NCBI RefSeq assembly: GCF_042754225.1 | Contig: NZ_JBHZAH010000011.1 | Span: forward strand, 1 to 64,000 | Source: Rhodococcus_G sp042754225 | GTDB taxonomy: Bacteria; Actinomycetota; Actinomycetes; Mycobacteriales; Mycobacteriaceae | Direction: 5' to 3' | Length of the DNA: 64,000 bases | Shown: piece by piece, positions 54,618 through 63,443 of the stretch | How positions within the stretch are numbered: the first letter of the stretch is position 1 | Layout: the number at the start of each line of letters is the position of its first letter | Translations under genes and position numbers: made by a program | Notes under the pieces: model-generated | Seen by the model: only the letters and a program-made list of their open reading frames with translations | Database searches by the model: none | Told to the model about the DNA's origin: nothing

Positions 54618-55423
54618 GCAATCCGATGTTGCCCAAGCTGGTGCGGTTCCAGCGGCCGGACCGGGCGCTGCCATGGGCGCGGCCGGACCGGGCCACCGAG
54701 GCGGCGGTGTTCGGCACCGACCTGGCGGGATACGAGGCCGCGCTGGCCGATCTGGATCGCCAGCGGGACGAGGCCGCCGACCGGCTTTTCGCGGACGCGG
54801 GGGTGGCGGATCGATTGCGTCGCCTGCCGTTCGCCGCGGGGGAACGCATCGTGGCGATCGGCGAGAGCACCACTGCCGACCGATTGTCCTGGTTCGAGGT
54901 GCTACGCACGCTGATCGCTCGGCACCGGCCCGACCTCGGGTTGGAGCTGATCAACCTCGCGGTGTCGGGGGCGTCCACCACGGGGACGCTGGCCGGACTG
55001 GCCGGGATCCGCAGGCAGCCGGCCGATCGGGTGTTCATCCTGTTGGGCGGCAACGACATCCAGCGGTGCGGTGTCGACGGACCGCGGCTGGTCAGCGAGG
55101 CCGAGGCCGAGCGGAACCTGAGGCTTCTCCGCGAGCGAGCGTCCGATGATGCGGCGCAATGGATCTGGCTGACCCCAACGCCGGTGGACGAGGCGGCCGT
55201 CGCCGCCTTCCCGTTCTTCGGCGGCGCGGGACTCCACTGGTCCAACGACGACGTCCGACGCACGGGCGGTGCGATCCGCCGGATCGCGGGGGACCGGGAC
55301 CTGGTGATCGACACGAGCCCGGCCGTCACAGGGCCCGAATCGTTGCTCGAGGACGGGGTCCATCCCCAGGCCGCGACCCAGGCGGCCGTGGCGGGCCTGG
55401 TCTTGGACGCATTGACCCAGTGA
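54614..55423 (+). CDS. SGNH/GDSL-type hydrolase
   Basis: A 269-residue protein from ATG 54614 (ATGA overlap). Block I is VAIGESTTADR (Ser about 85), block II around NLAVSGASTTGT, block III VFILLGGNDIQ with the Asn, and block V EDGVHPQAATQ with the Asp and His. The four SGNH catalytic positions are all present. It lacks a signal peptide, so it should act in the cytoplasm, removing an acyl or acetyl ester. Its link with the SDR is unknown. Confidence 0.8.
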   Translation: MSNPMLPKLVRFQRPDRALPWARPDRATEAAVFGTDLAGYEAALADLDRQRDEAADRLFADAGVADRLRRLPFAAGERIVAIGESTTADRLSWFEVLRTLIARHRPDLGLELINLAVSGASTTGTLAGLAGIRRQPADRVFILLGGNDIQRCGVDGPRLVSEAEAERNLRLLRERASDDAAQWIWLTPTPVDEAAVAAFPFFGGAGLHWSNDDVRRTGGAIRRIAGDRDLVIDTSPAVTGPESLLEDGVHPQAATQAAVAGLVLDALTQ

Positions 55424-55484
55424 CGAGGTAGTGGATGGATCAGGATGGTCCGCATGCGTGAGATCACCCTCGGCCTAGGGCATG

Positions 55485-55676
55485 TCTCCTGGCCCGCGAG
55501 GTGTTTGCCCCAGGTGCACACCGCTGACAGGAGCACCCCAGGTCGGTGCGTGAGGGCCAATTTGTCGCAGCGAGTGGCCGGTGTACGCCACCGCTCGAGA
55601 GTGCAGAACGACCGCTCGACGACGTTGCGGCCCTTGTACTTCTCGGGATCGAGCCGGACCCGGCGGCTACCGCCTC
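55485..55676 (-). pseudogene. IS5-type transposase C-terminal fragment
   Basis: The reverse strand reads LDPEKYKGRNVVERSFCTLE then RWRTPATRCDKLALTHRPGV and LLSAVCTW, the typical C-terminal DDE/E-helix region of IS5-family transposases (Asn-Val-Val-Glu-Arg). An in-frame TGA lies just upstream of about 55676 and the rest of the element is missing. The 830-base stretch 55424-56257 has no intact gene. Confidence 0.7.
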
Positions 55677-55886
55677 ACCGGGGAGCCGAAACCTCGGTAC
55701 GCCAAGTCGCCACGTCGACGCCCTCGTCGAGCATCGGCGCGTGCCGCCGCAGCGGCGTATGGCGGTACTTAGCTACCACGTCCTGCCCCTGGGGCGCCGG
55801 CCCCGGGAGAATGACCTAGGCCACATCCCGGAACTCAGTCGCCGGGGAACGGTTGCCAGCCTGCGCCGACAGTCGAGCGGTCTAGA

Positions 55887-55935
55887 AACACGAAGCGGCC
55901 CCGGGAAGTCGAGTTTCCGGGGGCCGCCTCGTGTT
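55887..55935. terminator. strong hairpin in the IS scar region
   Basis: AACACGAAGCGGCCCCGGGAA (55887-55907) pairs with TTTCCGGGGGCCGCCTCGTG and the following TT (55914-55935), nearly 20 pairs with a loop of about six. The reverse strand upstream reads NEFTGDLRWVQVDIGDDDQV, possibly the tail of a lost gene that this hairpin once terminated. Confidence 0.65.
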
Positions 55936-56257
55936 GGGATCGCGCTTCAGGTGAACCTGGTCGTCGTCACCGATGTCGACCTGGACCCAGCGCAGGTCTC
56001 CGGTGAATTCGTTGTAGCGCGCCTTGTACTAGTTGGGAGATCGCGTTCAGGCTTCCTTTTTTGGGGGTCGGTTCGATCTGCAGGCCATGCACACGTGTGA
56101 GCTCGCGAAGAGGAGAGAGGCGGAACTATCCCGCCTGACCGGCGTTTCGCCGATCCGACCAGTTGTGCGCATGTACATGGCTACGTGCGCGTGCCGGACG
56201 GGCGTTCATCCATTGCGGGTGAGGTGTTCCGTTCGGCCGCCGACCTATCGTGCCGTT

Positions 56258-57676
56258 ATGGACCGGCAGCCTGAAGCATCGACGACTGACAACGATTCGG
56301 AGTACGTGTTCCGGGGAGGCTTTCCGACGCCCGAGACGATCACTCGGGTGTACGACGAAATCGATCTGAACCGAGCGGTCTCGACCTACCGACTCTTCTT
56401 CCCGACGGTGTCGGGAGCGGCGATCTTCAAGGGCAACAACGCCGTCGGGGTCGTCGAGAACAGCGTGTTCGGCACGCTGGAGACGGGCCCGAAGCATGTC
56501 GGATTCACACTGAACTCGGACACGCCCTACGCGCCCCTCCTGCTCGACCTGCGTGAGGGCCCGCTGGTGATCGAGGTCCCTCCGGGACCACTGATCTGCA
56601 TCGCGATGGATCTCAACCAACGTTGGGTGCTGGACATGGGAATTCCGGGCCCCGATGCCGGTGCGGGCGGTCGCCACCTGCTCCTGCCGCCCGGATACGA
56701 CGGCGACATCCCGGATGGGTACTACGTCGGCAGATCGACGACCTACCGGGTGCTCGGGGGAATCCGATCCCTTCCGGTCGGCGGTGACGTGAAGGCCGCA
56801 ACGGAACGACTGACAACCGTCAAGGTGCGACCGCTCGACCCAGAGCGGGAATGGACCGCGCCGACCTGGCTCGACCTCACCCCGGGTCGCCAGGACACCT
56901 CGCCCCTGCGGTGGGAGGACAACATCGGATTCTGGCAGGCTCTGCACGAAGTCATCGACGCAGAGCCGGCGCTACCCGAGTTCCACGTCGCCTACGGTGA
57001 CCTCGCGGCGCTCGGCATCGTCAAGGGCCGGCCGTTCGCTCCCGACGAGCGCATGAAACGCATCCTCGACCGCGCCGCCCGGATCGGCAACGCGCACATG
57101 CGTGTCCAGTCCTTCGCCGACCGCAGGCCCGATCGCGTCGTCTGGCCGGACCGGCACTGGGAATGGGCGGCACTCCGTTTCGAGAACGGTGACTTCGAGC
57201 AACCCGACTCGCTCGACGTCGAGGCTCGCGAGAAGTGGTTCTTCCAGGCGATCGGCGCCTCGCCGGCGATGTTCCGCCGTGACACCAACGCGGGCTCGCT
57301 GTACTGGCTCGGCGACCGCGACAGCAACGGCGCCTATCTCGCCGGGAGCCGCACCTATCGACTGACGGTGCCCCAGCCCGTCCCGGGAAAGCTGTTCTGG
57401 TCCGTCACCGTCTACGACGCACGTACCCGCAGTCAGATCCAGACCGAGCTGGACAAGGCTGTGCTCAGCTCCCTGTTCGACTTCGGCGAAGGAACGGGTG
57501 AGGACACGATCGATCTGTACTTCGGCCCTACCCCGCCCGAGGGGCAGGAGCACAGATGGATCCAAACCCTTCCCGACACTGGCTGGTTCGCCTACTTCCG
57601 GATCTACGGACCCGAAATGCCCGCATTCGACAGCAGTTGGAAACCCGGTGACTTCGAACCGGTGGCGAATCACTGA
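56258..57676 (+). CDS. DUF1254/DUF1214 domain protein
   Basis: A 472-residue protein from ATG 56258. The N-terminal DUF1254 part has FFPTVSGAAIFKGNN and NSDTPYAPLLLDLREGPLVI; the C-terminal DUF1214 part has AYLAGSRTYRLTVPQPVPGK, FWSVTVYDARTRSQIQTE and the end WFAYFRIYGPEMPAFDSSWK. Proteins of this layout are widespread, usually envelope-associated, and of unknown function. No signal peptide is seen here, so it may be cytoplasmic. The long upstream frame is IS scar. Confidence 0.85.
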   Translation: MDRQPEASTTDNDSEYVFRGGFPTPETITRVYDEIDLNRAVSTYRLFFPTVSGAAIFKGNNAVGVVENSVFGTLETGPKHVGFTLNSDTPYAPLLLDLREGPLVIEVPPGPLICIAMDLNQRWVLDMGIPGPDAGAGGRHLLLPPGYDGDIPDGYYVGRSTTYRVLGGIRSLPVGGDVKAATERLTTVKVRPLDPEREWTAPTWLDLTPGRQDTSPLRWEDNIGFWQALHEVIDAEPALPEFHVAYGDLAALGIVKGRPFAPDERMKRILDRAARIGNAHMRVQSFADRRPDRVVWPDRHWEWAALRFENGDFEQPDSLDVEAREKWFFQAIGASPAMFRRDTNAGSLYWLGDRDSNGAYLAGSRTYRLTVPQPVPGKLFWSVTVYDARTRSQIQTELDKAVLSSLFDFGEGTGEDTIDLYFGPTPPEGQEHRWIQTLPDTGWFAYFRIYGPEMPAFDSSWKPGDFEPVANH

Positions 57677-58111
57677 GACACCAGCAAGTCCGATTCCTGG
57701 CCGACTTCAACGGGTCGATGTGCAACCTGTTTGGCCCAAAAACAACGTTTCCGCTACGTCGAGTTGCAGTAGTCCGGGCGATGGTGGCTCTCTGGATCGT
57801 CCATCCTCGGCATGTCCGAGAATCGTCCGTTTCCCGGACGCGACTCAGCCTGGGGAAGTGGCGGAGGGTGAGCAGGACAGCACATCTCTGGGGAGCGGGC
57901 GGGGGCGCCGACAGCTGATTCGTCCGCGCGGGCCGCACTCGTTCGTTGTGCGAGCCGCCGATGGCAGCGTCACGTTGCGCGGTGAGTTCGGGCCTGTCAC
58001 ACAAGATCTGGACGAGTTCCACTGGTGTAGCGGTCGAGTGCCTGGTCCTGAGTTCAGCGTTCGCGGACTAGGTCGGGATGGCGGGCGCGAAGGTACAACC
58101 CATGACCACCC
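57677..58111. other. gene-free stretch
   Basis: About 430 bases between the DUF1254 gene and the NlpC gene terminator. No frame shows coding character that I trust, and no operator was recognised. Confidence 0.4.
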
Positions 58112-58129
58112 GCCGCGCTGACGCGCGGC
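58112..58129. terminator. terminator-like hairpin after the NlpC/P60 gene
   Basis: GCCGCGC-TGAC-GCGCGGC, perfectly paired, ten bases downstream of the NlpC stop on the reverse strand. Confidence 0.6.
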
Positions 58130-58139
58130 CGCCTTCGGC

Positions 58140-58721
58140 TCAGAACCGCTGCACGTTGTGGATGGGCGGGAGGTCGGCGAGCCCGGTCAGGCCGATCGGG
58201 ACGTCCTCGTCGTAGGCGTTGAACACCTGCCCGAATCCCGCGTAGATGCCCACGTGGTCGGCGGCGTCCCGGAAGGTGATGACGTCGCCGGGAGCCATCG
58301 CCTCCACCGGGATCGGGTCGCCGACCAGTGCCTGGTCCTCGCTCACCCGCGGCAGGTCCACCCCGGCCTGCCCGAAGGCCCACTGCACCAGGCCCGAACA
58401 GTCCCACGCGTCGGGCCCAGTTCCACCCCAGCGGTACGGCTTGCCCGCCTGCGTGTACGCGGACGCGAGCGCCGCCAAACCGGCCGGACTCGATGCGGCC
58501 GAGGCGATCTCGATCTCCGCGGACGCGGCCGAATCCTCGGATGCACCGGCCGTGGTCAGCCGGTCGAGTTGATCGGCGGTGGACCGGGCGAGCGCCGGCG
58601 GAACCACCACGGCGCCGGTGATCGCCGCCAGCAACCCGATCGCAGCCGTCGCGTTCCGGAGCCGGCGGCGACCCGGGGAGGTCGCGGACCACCTCTGTGC
58701 CACGTCAACTCCGTTCGGCAT
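58140..58721 (-). CDS. secreted NlpC/P60 peptidoglycan endopeptidase
   Basis: A 193-residue protein. A signal or anchor sequence NATAAIGLLAAITGAVVVPP near residues 23-42, a linker, and a C-terminal NlpC/P60 domain with the nucleophile Cys in DAWDCSGLVQWAFGQAG (about 108), His in AADHVGIYAGFG (about 156) and a later polar residue in PPIHNVQRF. These enzymes cut the stem peptide of peptidoglycan. ATG 58721 is used; the N-terminus may be slightly different. Confidence 0.85.
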   Translation of the reverse strand: MPNGVDVAQRWSATSPGRRRLRNATAAIGLLAAITGAVVVPPALARSTADQLDRLTTAGASEDSAASAEIEIASAASSPAGLAALASAYTQAGKPYRWGGTGPDAWDCSGLVQWAFGQAGVDLPRVSEDQALVGDPIPVEAMAPGDVITFRDAADHVGIYAGFGQVFNAYDEDVPIGLTGLADLPPIHNVQRF

Positions 58722-59219
58722 CGTGTGCGGCGATTCATGTTCTGCCCGAAACGCCTTGCGGTCGAAGGTTTCCAGGATCTGGTGCGCGGTAGGCGCCGCA
58801 GCCGACAGCTCCGTCTGCGTGCCTGACGCCAGGACTCCTGGAAATAGTTAACTTCAAGCAAACTCTATGGGTGTAGTCAAACACGTCCCGTTGATGCTCG
58901 GACGCGCGCCCATGGCGGCCTTCGCCTGTTGTTATTGCCGATCCGCGACTGTCCGGTACGGAGACGTCGTGGGTGCAGGTGCTGGTGACGAGCGCGTTGC
59001 CCACCAGCATGGACACGGCCTCGCGGTTCGGTGAATAAGAGCGTGCGTCGGTCGGATAGTCGCCCGAGGTCGGGCGGCAACCCCGAAATCACCCCGAGAA
59101 TCACCCGTTCGCAATCGGTCGGGGTAACGGAATCGCGCTCGGGAAATGCTCCCCGTCCGGTATGCAGGAATCGGTAGGCTAATTCCGGCAAATCGTGGGA
59201 GTTCGGGAAGGGGAGGACC
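58722..59219. other. divergent intergenic region
   Basis: About 500 bases between the NlpC and the LuxR-type genes. It holds an AT-rich patch (GAAATAGTTAACTTCAAGC near 58844) that is the likely NlpC promoter region; no operator is clear. Confidence 0.4.
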
Positions 59220-61703
59220 ATGTCGGCTGCGCCGATTCTGCCGCTGCGCCCTCGTCTGCTCCGTCGCCTCGACGAGGATGCGCGTCTGGCAGTCGTGTGG
59301 GGTCCGGCAGGGTACGGAAAGTCAACCCTGGTCGAGTCATGGCTGCGGGAACTGACGGGTGTGAGCGTGTGCCGGATCGCCGAACCGGCGGACGAGGCGG
59401 CGCCGGAGTCGTACTGGGACGAGGTGAAGCGGGGGGCCGCCTCGATCACGAACTACCCGGCGGTGCTGGTGTTGGAACGGCCCGACAAGGTGATGGACCC
59501 GGACGGCTGGAATCGGCTGCGGGAGATCGGTGGCGGCCGCAGCGATCTCCGCATCGTCGCCACGGTTCGTGACGCGGGCTTCTTCTGGGGCCGTGGGATG
59601 CCCGGAGGTGCTCTCACCGTCGTTGGTCCGTCTGAACTCGAGTTCACCGCGGACGAGGCCGCCGCGTTGTGTACGGCCCGCGGTCTGGGCCTGTCCGAAC
59701 GGACGCTCCGTGAGAGTTCCGAGCTCGTCGCGGGGCACCCCGCGCTGGTCGAGTTGTCGATGGATGTCGTTCGAGTGTTCGGGCCCCAGATCGAGTTCGA
59801 ACGGTCGCATGCTTGGGCACTGCTCTGCGCCGGCAACGACCGGTACGTCCAGTCGGAGCTGCTCGGCACCGGGCCGGGTCCGCGCCTGCGGGAACTGGCC
59901 GTGAGGCTCGCGTCGGTGCGGACGCTCACGGTGAGCGCGGTCGCCGTGCTGGGCATCGGCGACGCCGAGGGCGGCATTGCCGCACTGGAACGAGGCGGCC
60001 TGATCTACCGGGTGCCTGGGGCATCCGGGCTGCGGTGGCGATTCCCCGCCGCCGTGCGCGCGTCGCTGCTCCGGATCGCGGAGCAGGAGGGGGCACGGCC
60101 ATCGGGCGAACTCGCAGCAGTACTCGCCCGATGGTTGGCCGACACCGGCGAACCAGCCGAGGCGATCCGGCACGCCACCGAAGCGCAGGAGTGGGGCCTG
60201 GTGGTCGACCTGATTCTCGACCGCTGGGTCGAGATCGCGATTTCCGCGCCGCTTGTGCTGATCAAGGCGCTGACATCCCTTCCCGACGCCATCGTGCGGT
60301 CCAGTTCCACCCTGTATTACGCGCGGGAACTGGCCGCCCGGGGCGGGTCGGATCGAGTGCGACCGTTGATCCCGATGCTGACCGACAGCCGAGAGCTCGA
60401 AGCGTTCGCCGTCCAGTACTCCCCGGAGGCTGCGGTACTGACGGGAACCCTGAGGTCGGTGGTGTTCCGCTGGCGGGGCGACCACGAGGAGGCCGTCCGT
60501 CATCACGAGTTGCTCGCCGAATTGTCTGCCGGGCTCGTTGCGGACCGGACCGATGACGCTCTGCGCTCGGCTCGTCTGCCGTTGTTGTGGTTGCACCTGG
60601 GACTGTCGAGCCAGTTCCACGACGATCACACCCGGGCCGCCCACTACTTCCGGCTGGCGTTCGACGGCAGCGGAGAGCGGTTGGACGACTTTGTCGGGCG
60701 TCAGGCGTCAGGCCATCTCGCCCTGCTGTACGCGCTGCGCGGCGACGTCGGTGCCGCGCAGCGGTGGATCGAGCGCGAAGCGGCGTACAGGGAGACGCCG
60801 GGGTGGGTCGGGACCGCCGTCGGAATTCCGGCGGCGATCGTCCGCGGACTCCTCGCCCTCGACCGGATGGACTTCGAGGGTGCCGCCGGTGCAGTCGATG
60901 CGCTGCCCGAACTCGAGAACACGGTCGAGTACTGGCCGTTCGTGGAATACGCACGGGGCCAACTCGACCTCGCGACCGGACGCCCCGAGGTCGCCCTCGA
61001 CCGGATGGACCGCACCACCTCGCGATTCCGCAAGTGGAACACCCGCGGCTCGCTCGCGCGGCCGCTGCTCGCTTCGATGTCGATGGACCTGCGCACGGCA
61101 ATGGGCGAGGGCGCGGCCGTACTGGCCCGGGTAGACGGCGGTGGCGACCGGATGCACCCACTGGTACGTCTGGCGACGGCACGCGCCGCTCTGCTGAGCG
61201 GTAACGCGGACGCGGCGCTGGCGCACAGCGGTCAGCTGACCGGTCGGGACATCGGACACACGCGAGTCCGGTTGGAGGCGTTGCTGATCGAGGTGATGGC
61301 CCGGATCGAGATCGGTGACCACGACGGCATCCACCGCGCCTGGAGCCGGGCGGTGGCACTGTCCGAGGACACCGGACTGCTCCGGCCGCTGTCCGCGGTG
61401 CCGGCCGAGACGATCACGGTGCTGTCCGCGATGGGCACGCCACCGCCGGCGCACTGGCGTGCCCTCGACCCCGGCCGCGTCCGGTCCCCGTATCCCGCGC
61501 CGCCTGTGGCCGTCGACCTGACCGACCGCGAGGCCGCGGTGCTCGAGGCACTGTCCCGGGGGGACTCCGTGGCCGGGATCGCGGAGGAGCTCTACGTGTC
61601 CCCGAACACGGTCAAGACACAGCTACGCCGCCTCTACCGCAAACTCGGCGTGCACTCCCGGACCGAGGCACTCGATGCCGCTCGGCGCCTCGGTCTGCTC
61701 TAG
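59220..61703 (+). CDS. large LuxR-family regulator with N-terminal ATPase domain (MalT/LAL type)
   Basis: An 827-residue protein. The P-loop VVWGPAGYGKST is at about residues 25-36, followed by a NB-ARC/AAA-like domain with YPAVLVLERPDK, a long helical repeat region of about 500 residues, and a C-terminal LuxR helix-turn-helix: LTDREAAVLEALSRGDSVAG followed by IAEELYVSPNTVKTQLRRLY. Such STAND-type regulators oligomerise with ATP and a ligand. The ligand and targets are unknown; an inverted repeat lies just after the gene. Confidence 0.85.
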   Translation: MSAAPILPLRPRLLRRLDEDARLAVVWGPAGYGKSTLVESWLRELTGVSVCRIAEPADEAAPESYWDEVKRGAASITNYPAVLVLERPDKVMDPDGWNRLREIGGGRSDLRIVATVRDAGFFWGRGMPGGALTVVGPSELEFTADEAAALCTARGLGLSERTLRESSELVAGHPALVELSMDVVRVFGPQIEFERSHAWALLCAGNDRYVQSELLGTGPGPRLRELAVRLASVRTLTVSAVAVLGIGDAEGGIAALERGGLIYRVPGASGLRWRFPAAVRASLLRIAEQEGARPSGELAAVLARWLADTGEPAEAIRHATEAQEWGLVVDLILDRWVEIAISAPLVLIKALTSLPDAIVRSSSTLYYARELAARGGSDRVRPLIPMLTDSRELEAFAVQYSPEAAVLTGTLRSVVFRWRGDHEEAVRHHELLAELSAGLVADRTDDALRSARLPLLWLHLGLSSQFHDDHTRAAHYFRLAFDGSGERLDDFVGRQASGHLALLYALRGDVGAAQRWIEREAAYRETPGWVGTAVGIPAAIVRGLLALDRMDFEGAAGAVDALPELENTVEYWPFVEYARGQLDLATGRPEVALDRMDRTTSRFRKWNTRGSLARPLLASMSMDLRTAMGEGAAVLARVDGGGDRMHPLVRLATARAALLSGNADAALAHSGQLTGRDIGHTRVRLEALLIEVMARIEIGDHDGIHRAWSRAVALSEDTGLLRPLSAVPAETITVLSAMGTPPPAHWRALDPGRVRSPYPAPPVAVDLTDREAAVLEALSRGDSVAGIAEELYVSPNTVKTQLRRLYRKLGVHSRTEALDAARRLGLL

Positions 61704-62279
61704 CAGCGGTCAGTGTGACCGACACCAGTCGGGCGCTGCTGCAGGAAAGTCACCTCCGCGATCCGGTCGAACCGGCGACGGGCCGTTTTGGTATCTCCCG
61801 TTCCGTGACGACGGGTGCGGGAAGATGGGCACGGTTGTTTTGCCCGAACGGTATGGGATCGGCTTCTCGACTGGTGGTCGGGTCGCGGGGTGGAGACGGT
61901 CGGTGTGGGCCTGTGTGACCGGTCCGGGAACCCAAGGACCCAGGGGGTGTTGTGGGTCACATGCCGAAAGCTGGCTATTGAGGCATGAATTCGGGGGTGC
62001 GCGTACCGAGAAGCGCTCACCCAAGTTCTGTAGCCCGCTGGTCCGCGGTGCTGATCCGAGGATTCGGCCGGAAATGCCTGGACTCTGTCACTGGCAGGTT
62101 GATAGGTGAACCCGATCGGTGCTGATGGGTGCACACCCTATGAGAGAGTCAGGGCCGCGGGCTAATTGCTCTTAGCGCCGGATCGCCCGGTGCACCTGGC
62201 CGGCAATCGCCGCTGGAATCATTCCAGGGCCGAGTGGGTCAGTGACGGAGCATGCGGATTGGATAGGTTGAACAGTTGG
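61704..62279. other. intergenic region with small inverted repeats
   Basis: About 575 bases after the LuxR gene. A short hairpin CGGTCA-GTG-TGACCG follows the stop (61707-61721), and CTGGAAT-C-ATTCCAG is at 62213-62227, 52 bases beyond the femX-like stop on the other strand. No gene was found. Confidence 0.45.
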
Positions 62280-63443
62280 TCAACGGAACCAGGCGAGGTC
62301 GGGATTCTCCTGGATGTTGTGGCCGGTGATCCGACTGACTAGCTTCGAGCGGTTGGCGTTGATCATGAGGCGCTCTGCCTGGTACACGATCCAGGCGCGA
62401 CCGCGTCGAACTGGGACGTCATAGCAGCCGATGTAGTCGGTGATCTGCTTGTTGAAACTCAGCTTGAACTGTCCTACCCCGTACAGGGGGTGCGCCGAGT
62501 CCTCAGCGAATCGAGACGACGGTGAACCGTACATGTCGTACCAGGTGCAGTCGTTCTCACGTGCCCACCGCATGATCTCCCACTGGACGGCGTGCCCGAC
62601 GCCGTGGGCTCCGAGTCCGTTTCCCTCTGAACTCCCCGGATCCTTCCGGACGGACGCACCGGTCAGGTAGAGCGAAGCTTCCCCGACTTGTATCGCGAAT
62701 GCGCCGGCGACCACGTTCCCTTTGTATCGTGCGAGAAACAGCTGGCCGGTTCCCGCTTCCTGCATCTGCTGGTAGGAGCGGATGGTGGCCTCGAGGCTCA
62801 TGATGGCGAACCGATTGTCCGCGGTCGCGTTCAGAAGTTCGTACTTGATGCGGCAGTTCTCGCCGGTGGCCTCCACGCGCTCGACGACGACACCGTCCCG
62901 GGCTGCTCGCTTGATCCACCGGCGTGCGCGGGTGCTGAACCGTCGGAGCACCTCGTCCTCCGACCCGGTGAGGTCGACCAGCACCGTGTGATCGCAGGTC
63001 CACGACATGGTTCGCCTCAGCCCCCGGTCAACCAGGCGTCGTATCGCAGCGCCGTCCTCCTCGATCTGGGGGTCGATGCGGATTGTGAATATGTCGTTCT
63101 CCGCGGCGAGCGCGACCAGGGAATCGGTCACCCGCAGCAGGTTGTCCACGTCGGTGACGCCCGGACCTGGGATTTGCCAGTACGACCCGATACGCGGAAC
63201 CCGCACCTGGGCGGCGGTGACCGCGAGGTCGTCGACGAACAGGTACACCGGGATGTGACCCTGCAGACGCAACGACTCGGCAAAGGCCCGACTGCGAAAA
63301 ACGGAACCACGGTCGGGATTTCGCGCGATGAAGTCATCCCAGAGTTCGATCTCCTCCGGCGTCGCGAACCGCGCGTGTGGACAGTTCAGTCCAGTCGAAC
63401 GGCTGTCGCCCCTTCTGCTGAACGCCTTTCTGATCACGGTCAC
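62280..63443 (-). CDS. FemX/FemAB-like aminoacyltransferase (GNAT fold)
   Basis: A 387-residue protein from GTG 63443. Two GNAT-like halves are apparent: LWDDFIARNPDRGSVFRS with AESLRLQGHIPVYLF, and FLARYKGNVVAGAFAIQVGE, LYLTGASVRKDPG, WEIMRWARENDCTWYDMYGS followed by FKLSFNKQITDYIGCYD. This is the peptidoglycan-bridge (FemX/lipid II glycyltransferase) pattern, also found in actinobacterial proteins of uncertain acceptor. It should act at the inner membrane face on lipid II or a related amine. Confidence 0.8.
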   Translation of the reverse strand: MTVIRKAFSRRGDSRSTGLNCPHARFATPEEIELWDDFIARNPDRGSVFRSRAFAESLRLQGHIPVYLFVDDLAVTAAQVRVPRIGSYWQIPGPGVTDVDNLLRVTDSLVALAAENDIFTIRIDPQIEEDGAAIRRLVDRGLRRTMSWTCDHTVLVDLTGSEDEVLRRFSTRARRWIKRAARDGVVVERVEATGENCRIKYELLNATADNRFAIMSLEATIRSYQQMQEAGTGQLFLARYKGNVVAGAFAIQVGEASLYLTGASVRKDPGSSEGNGLGAHGVGHAVQWEIMRWARENDCTWYDMYGSPSSRFAEDSAHPLYGVGQFKLSFNKQITDYIGCYDVPVRRGRAWIVYQAERLMINANRSKLVSRITGHNIQENPDLAWFR

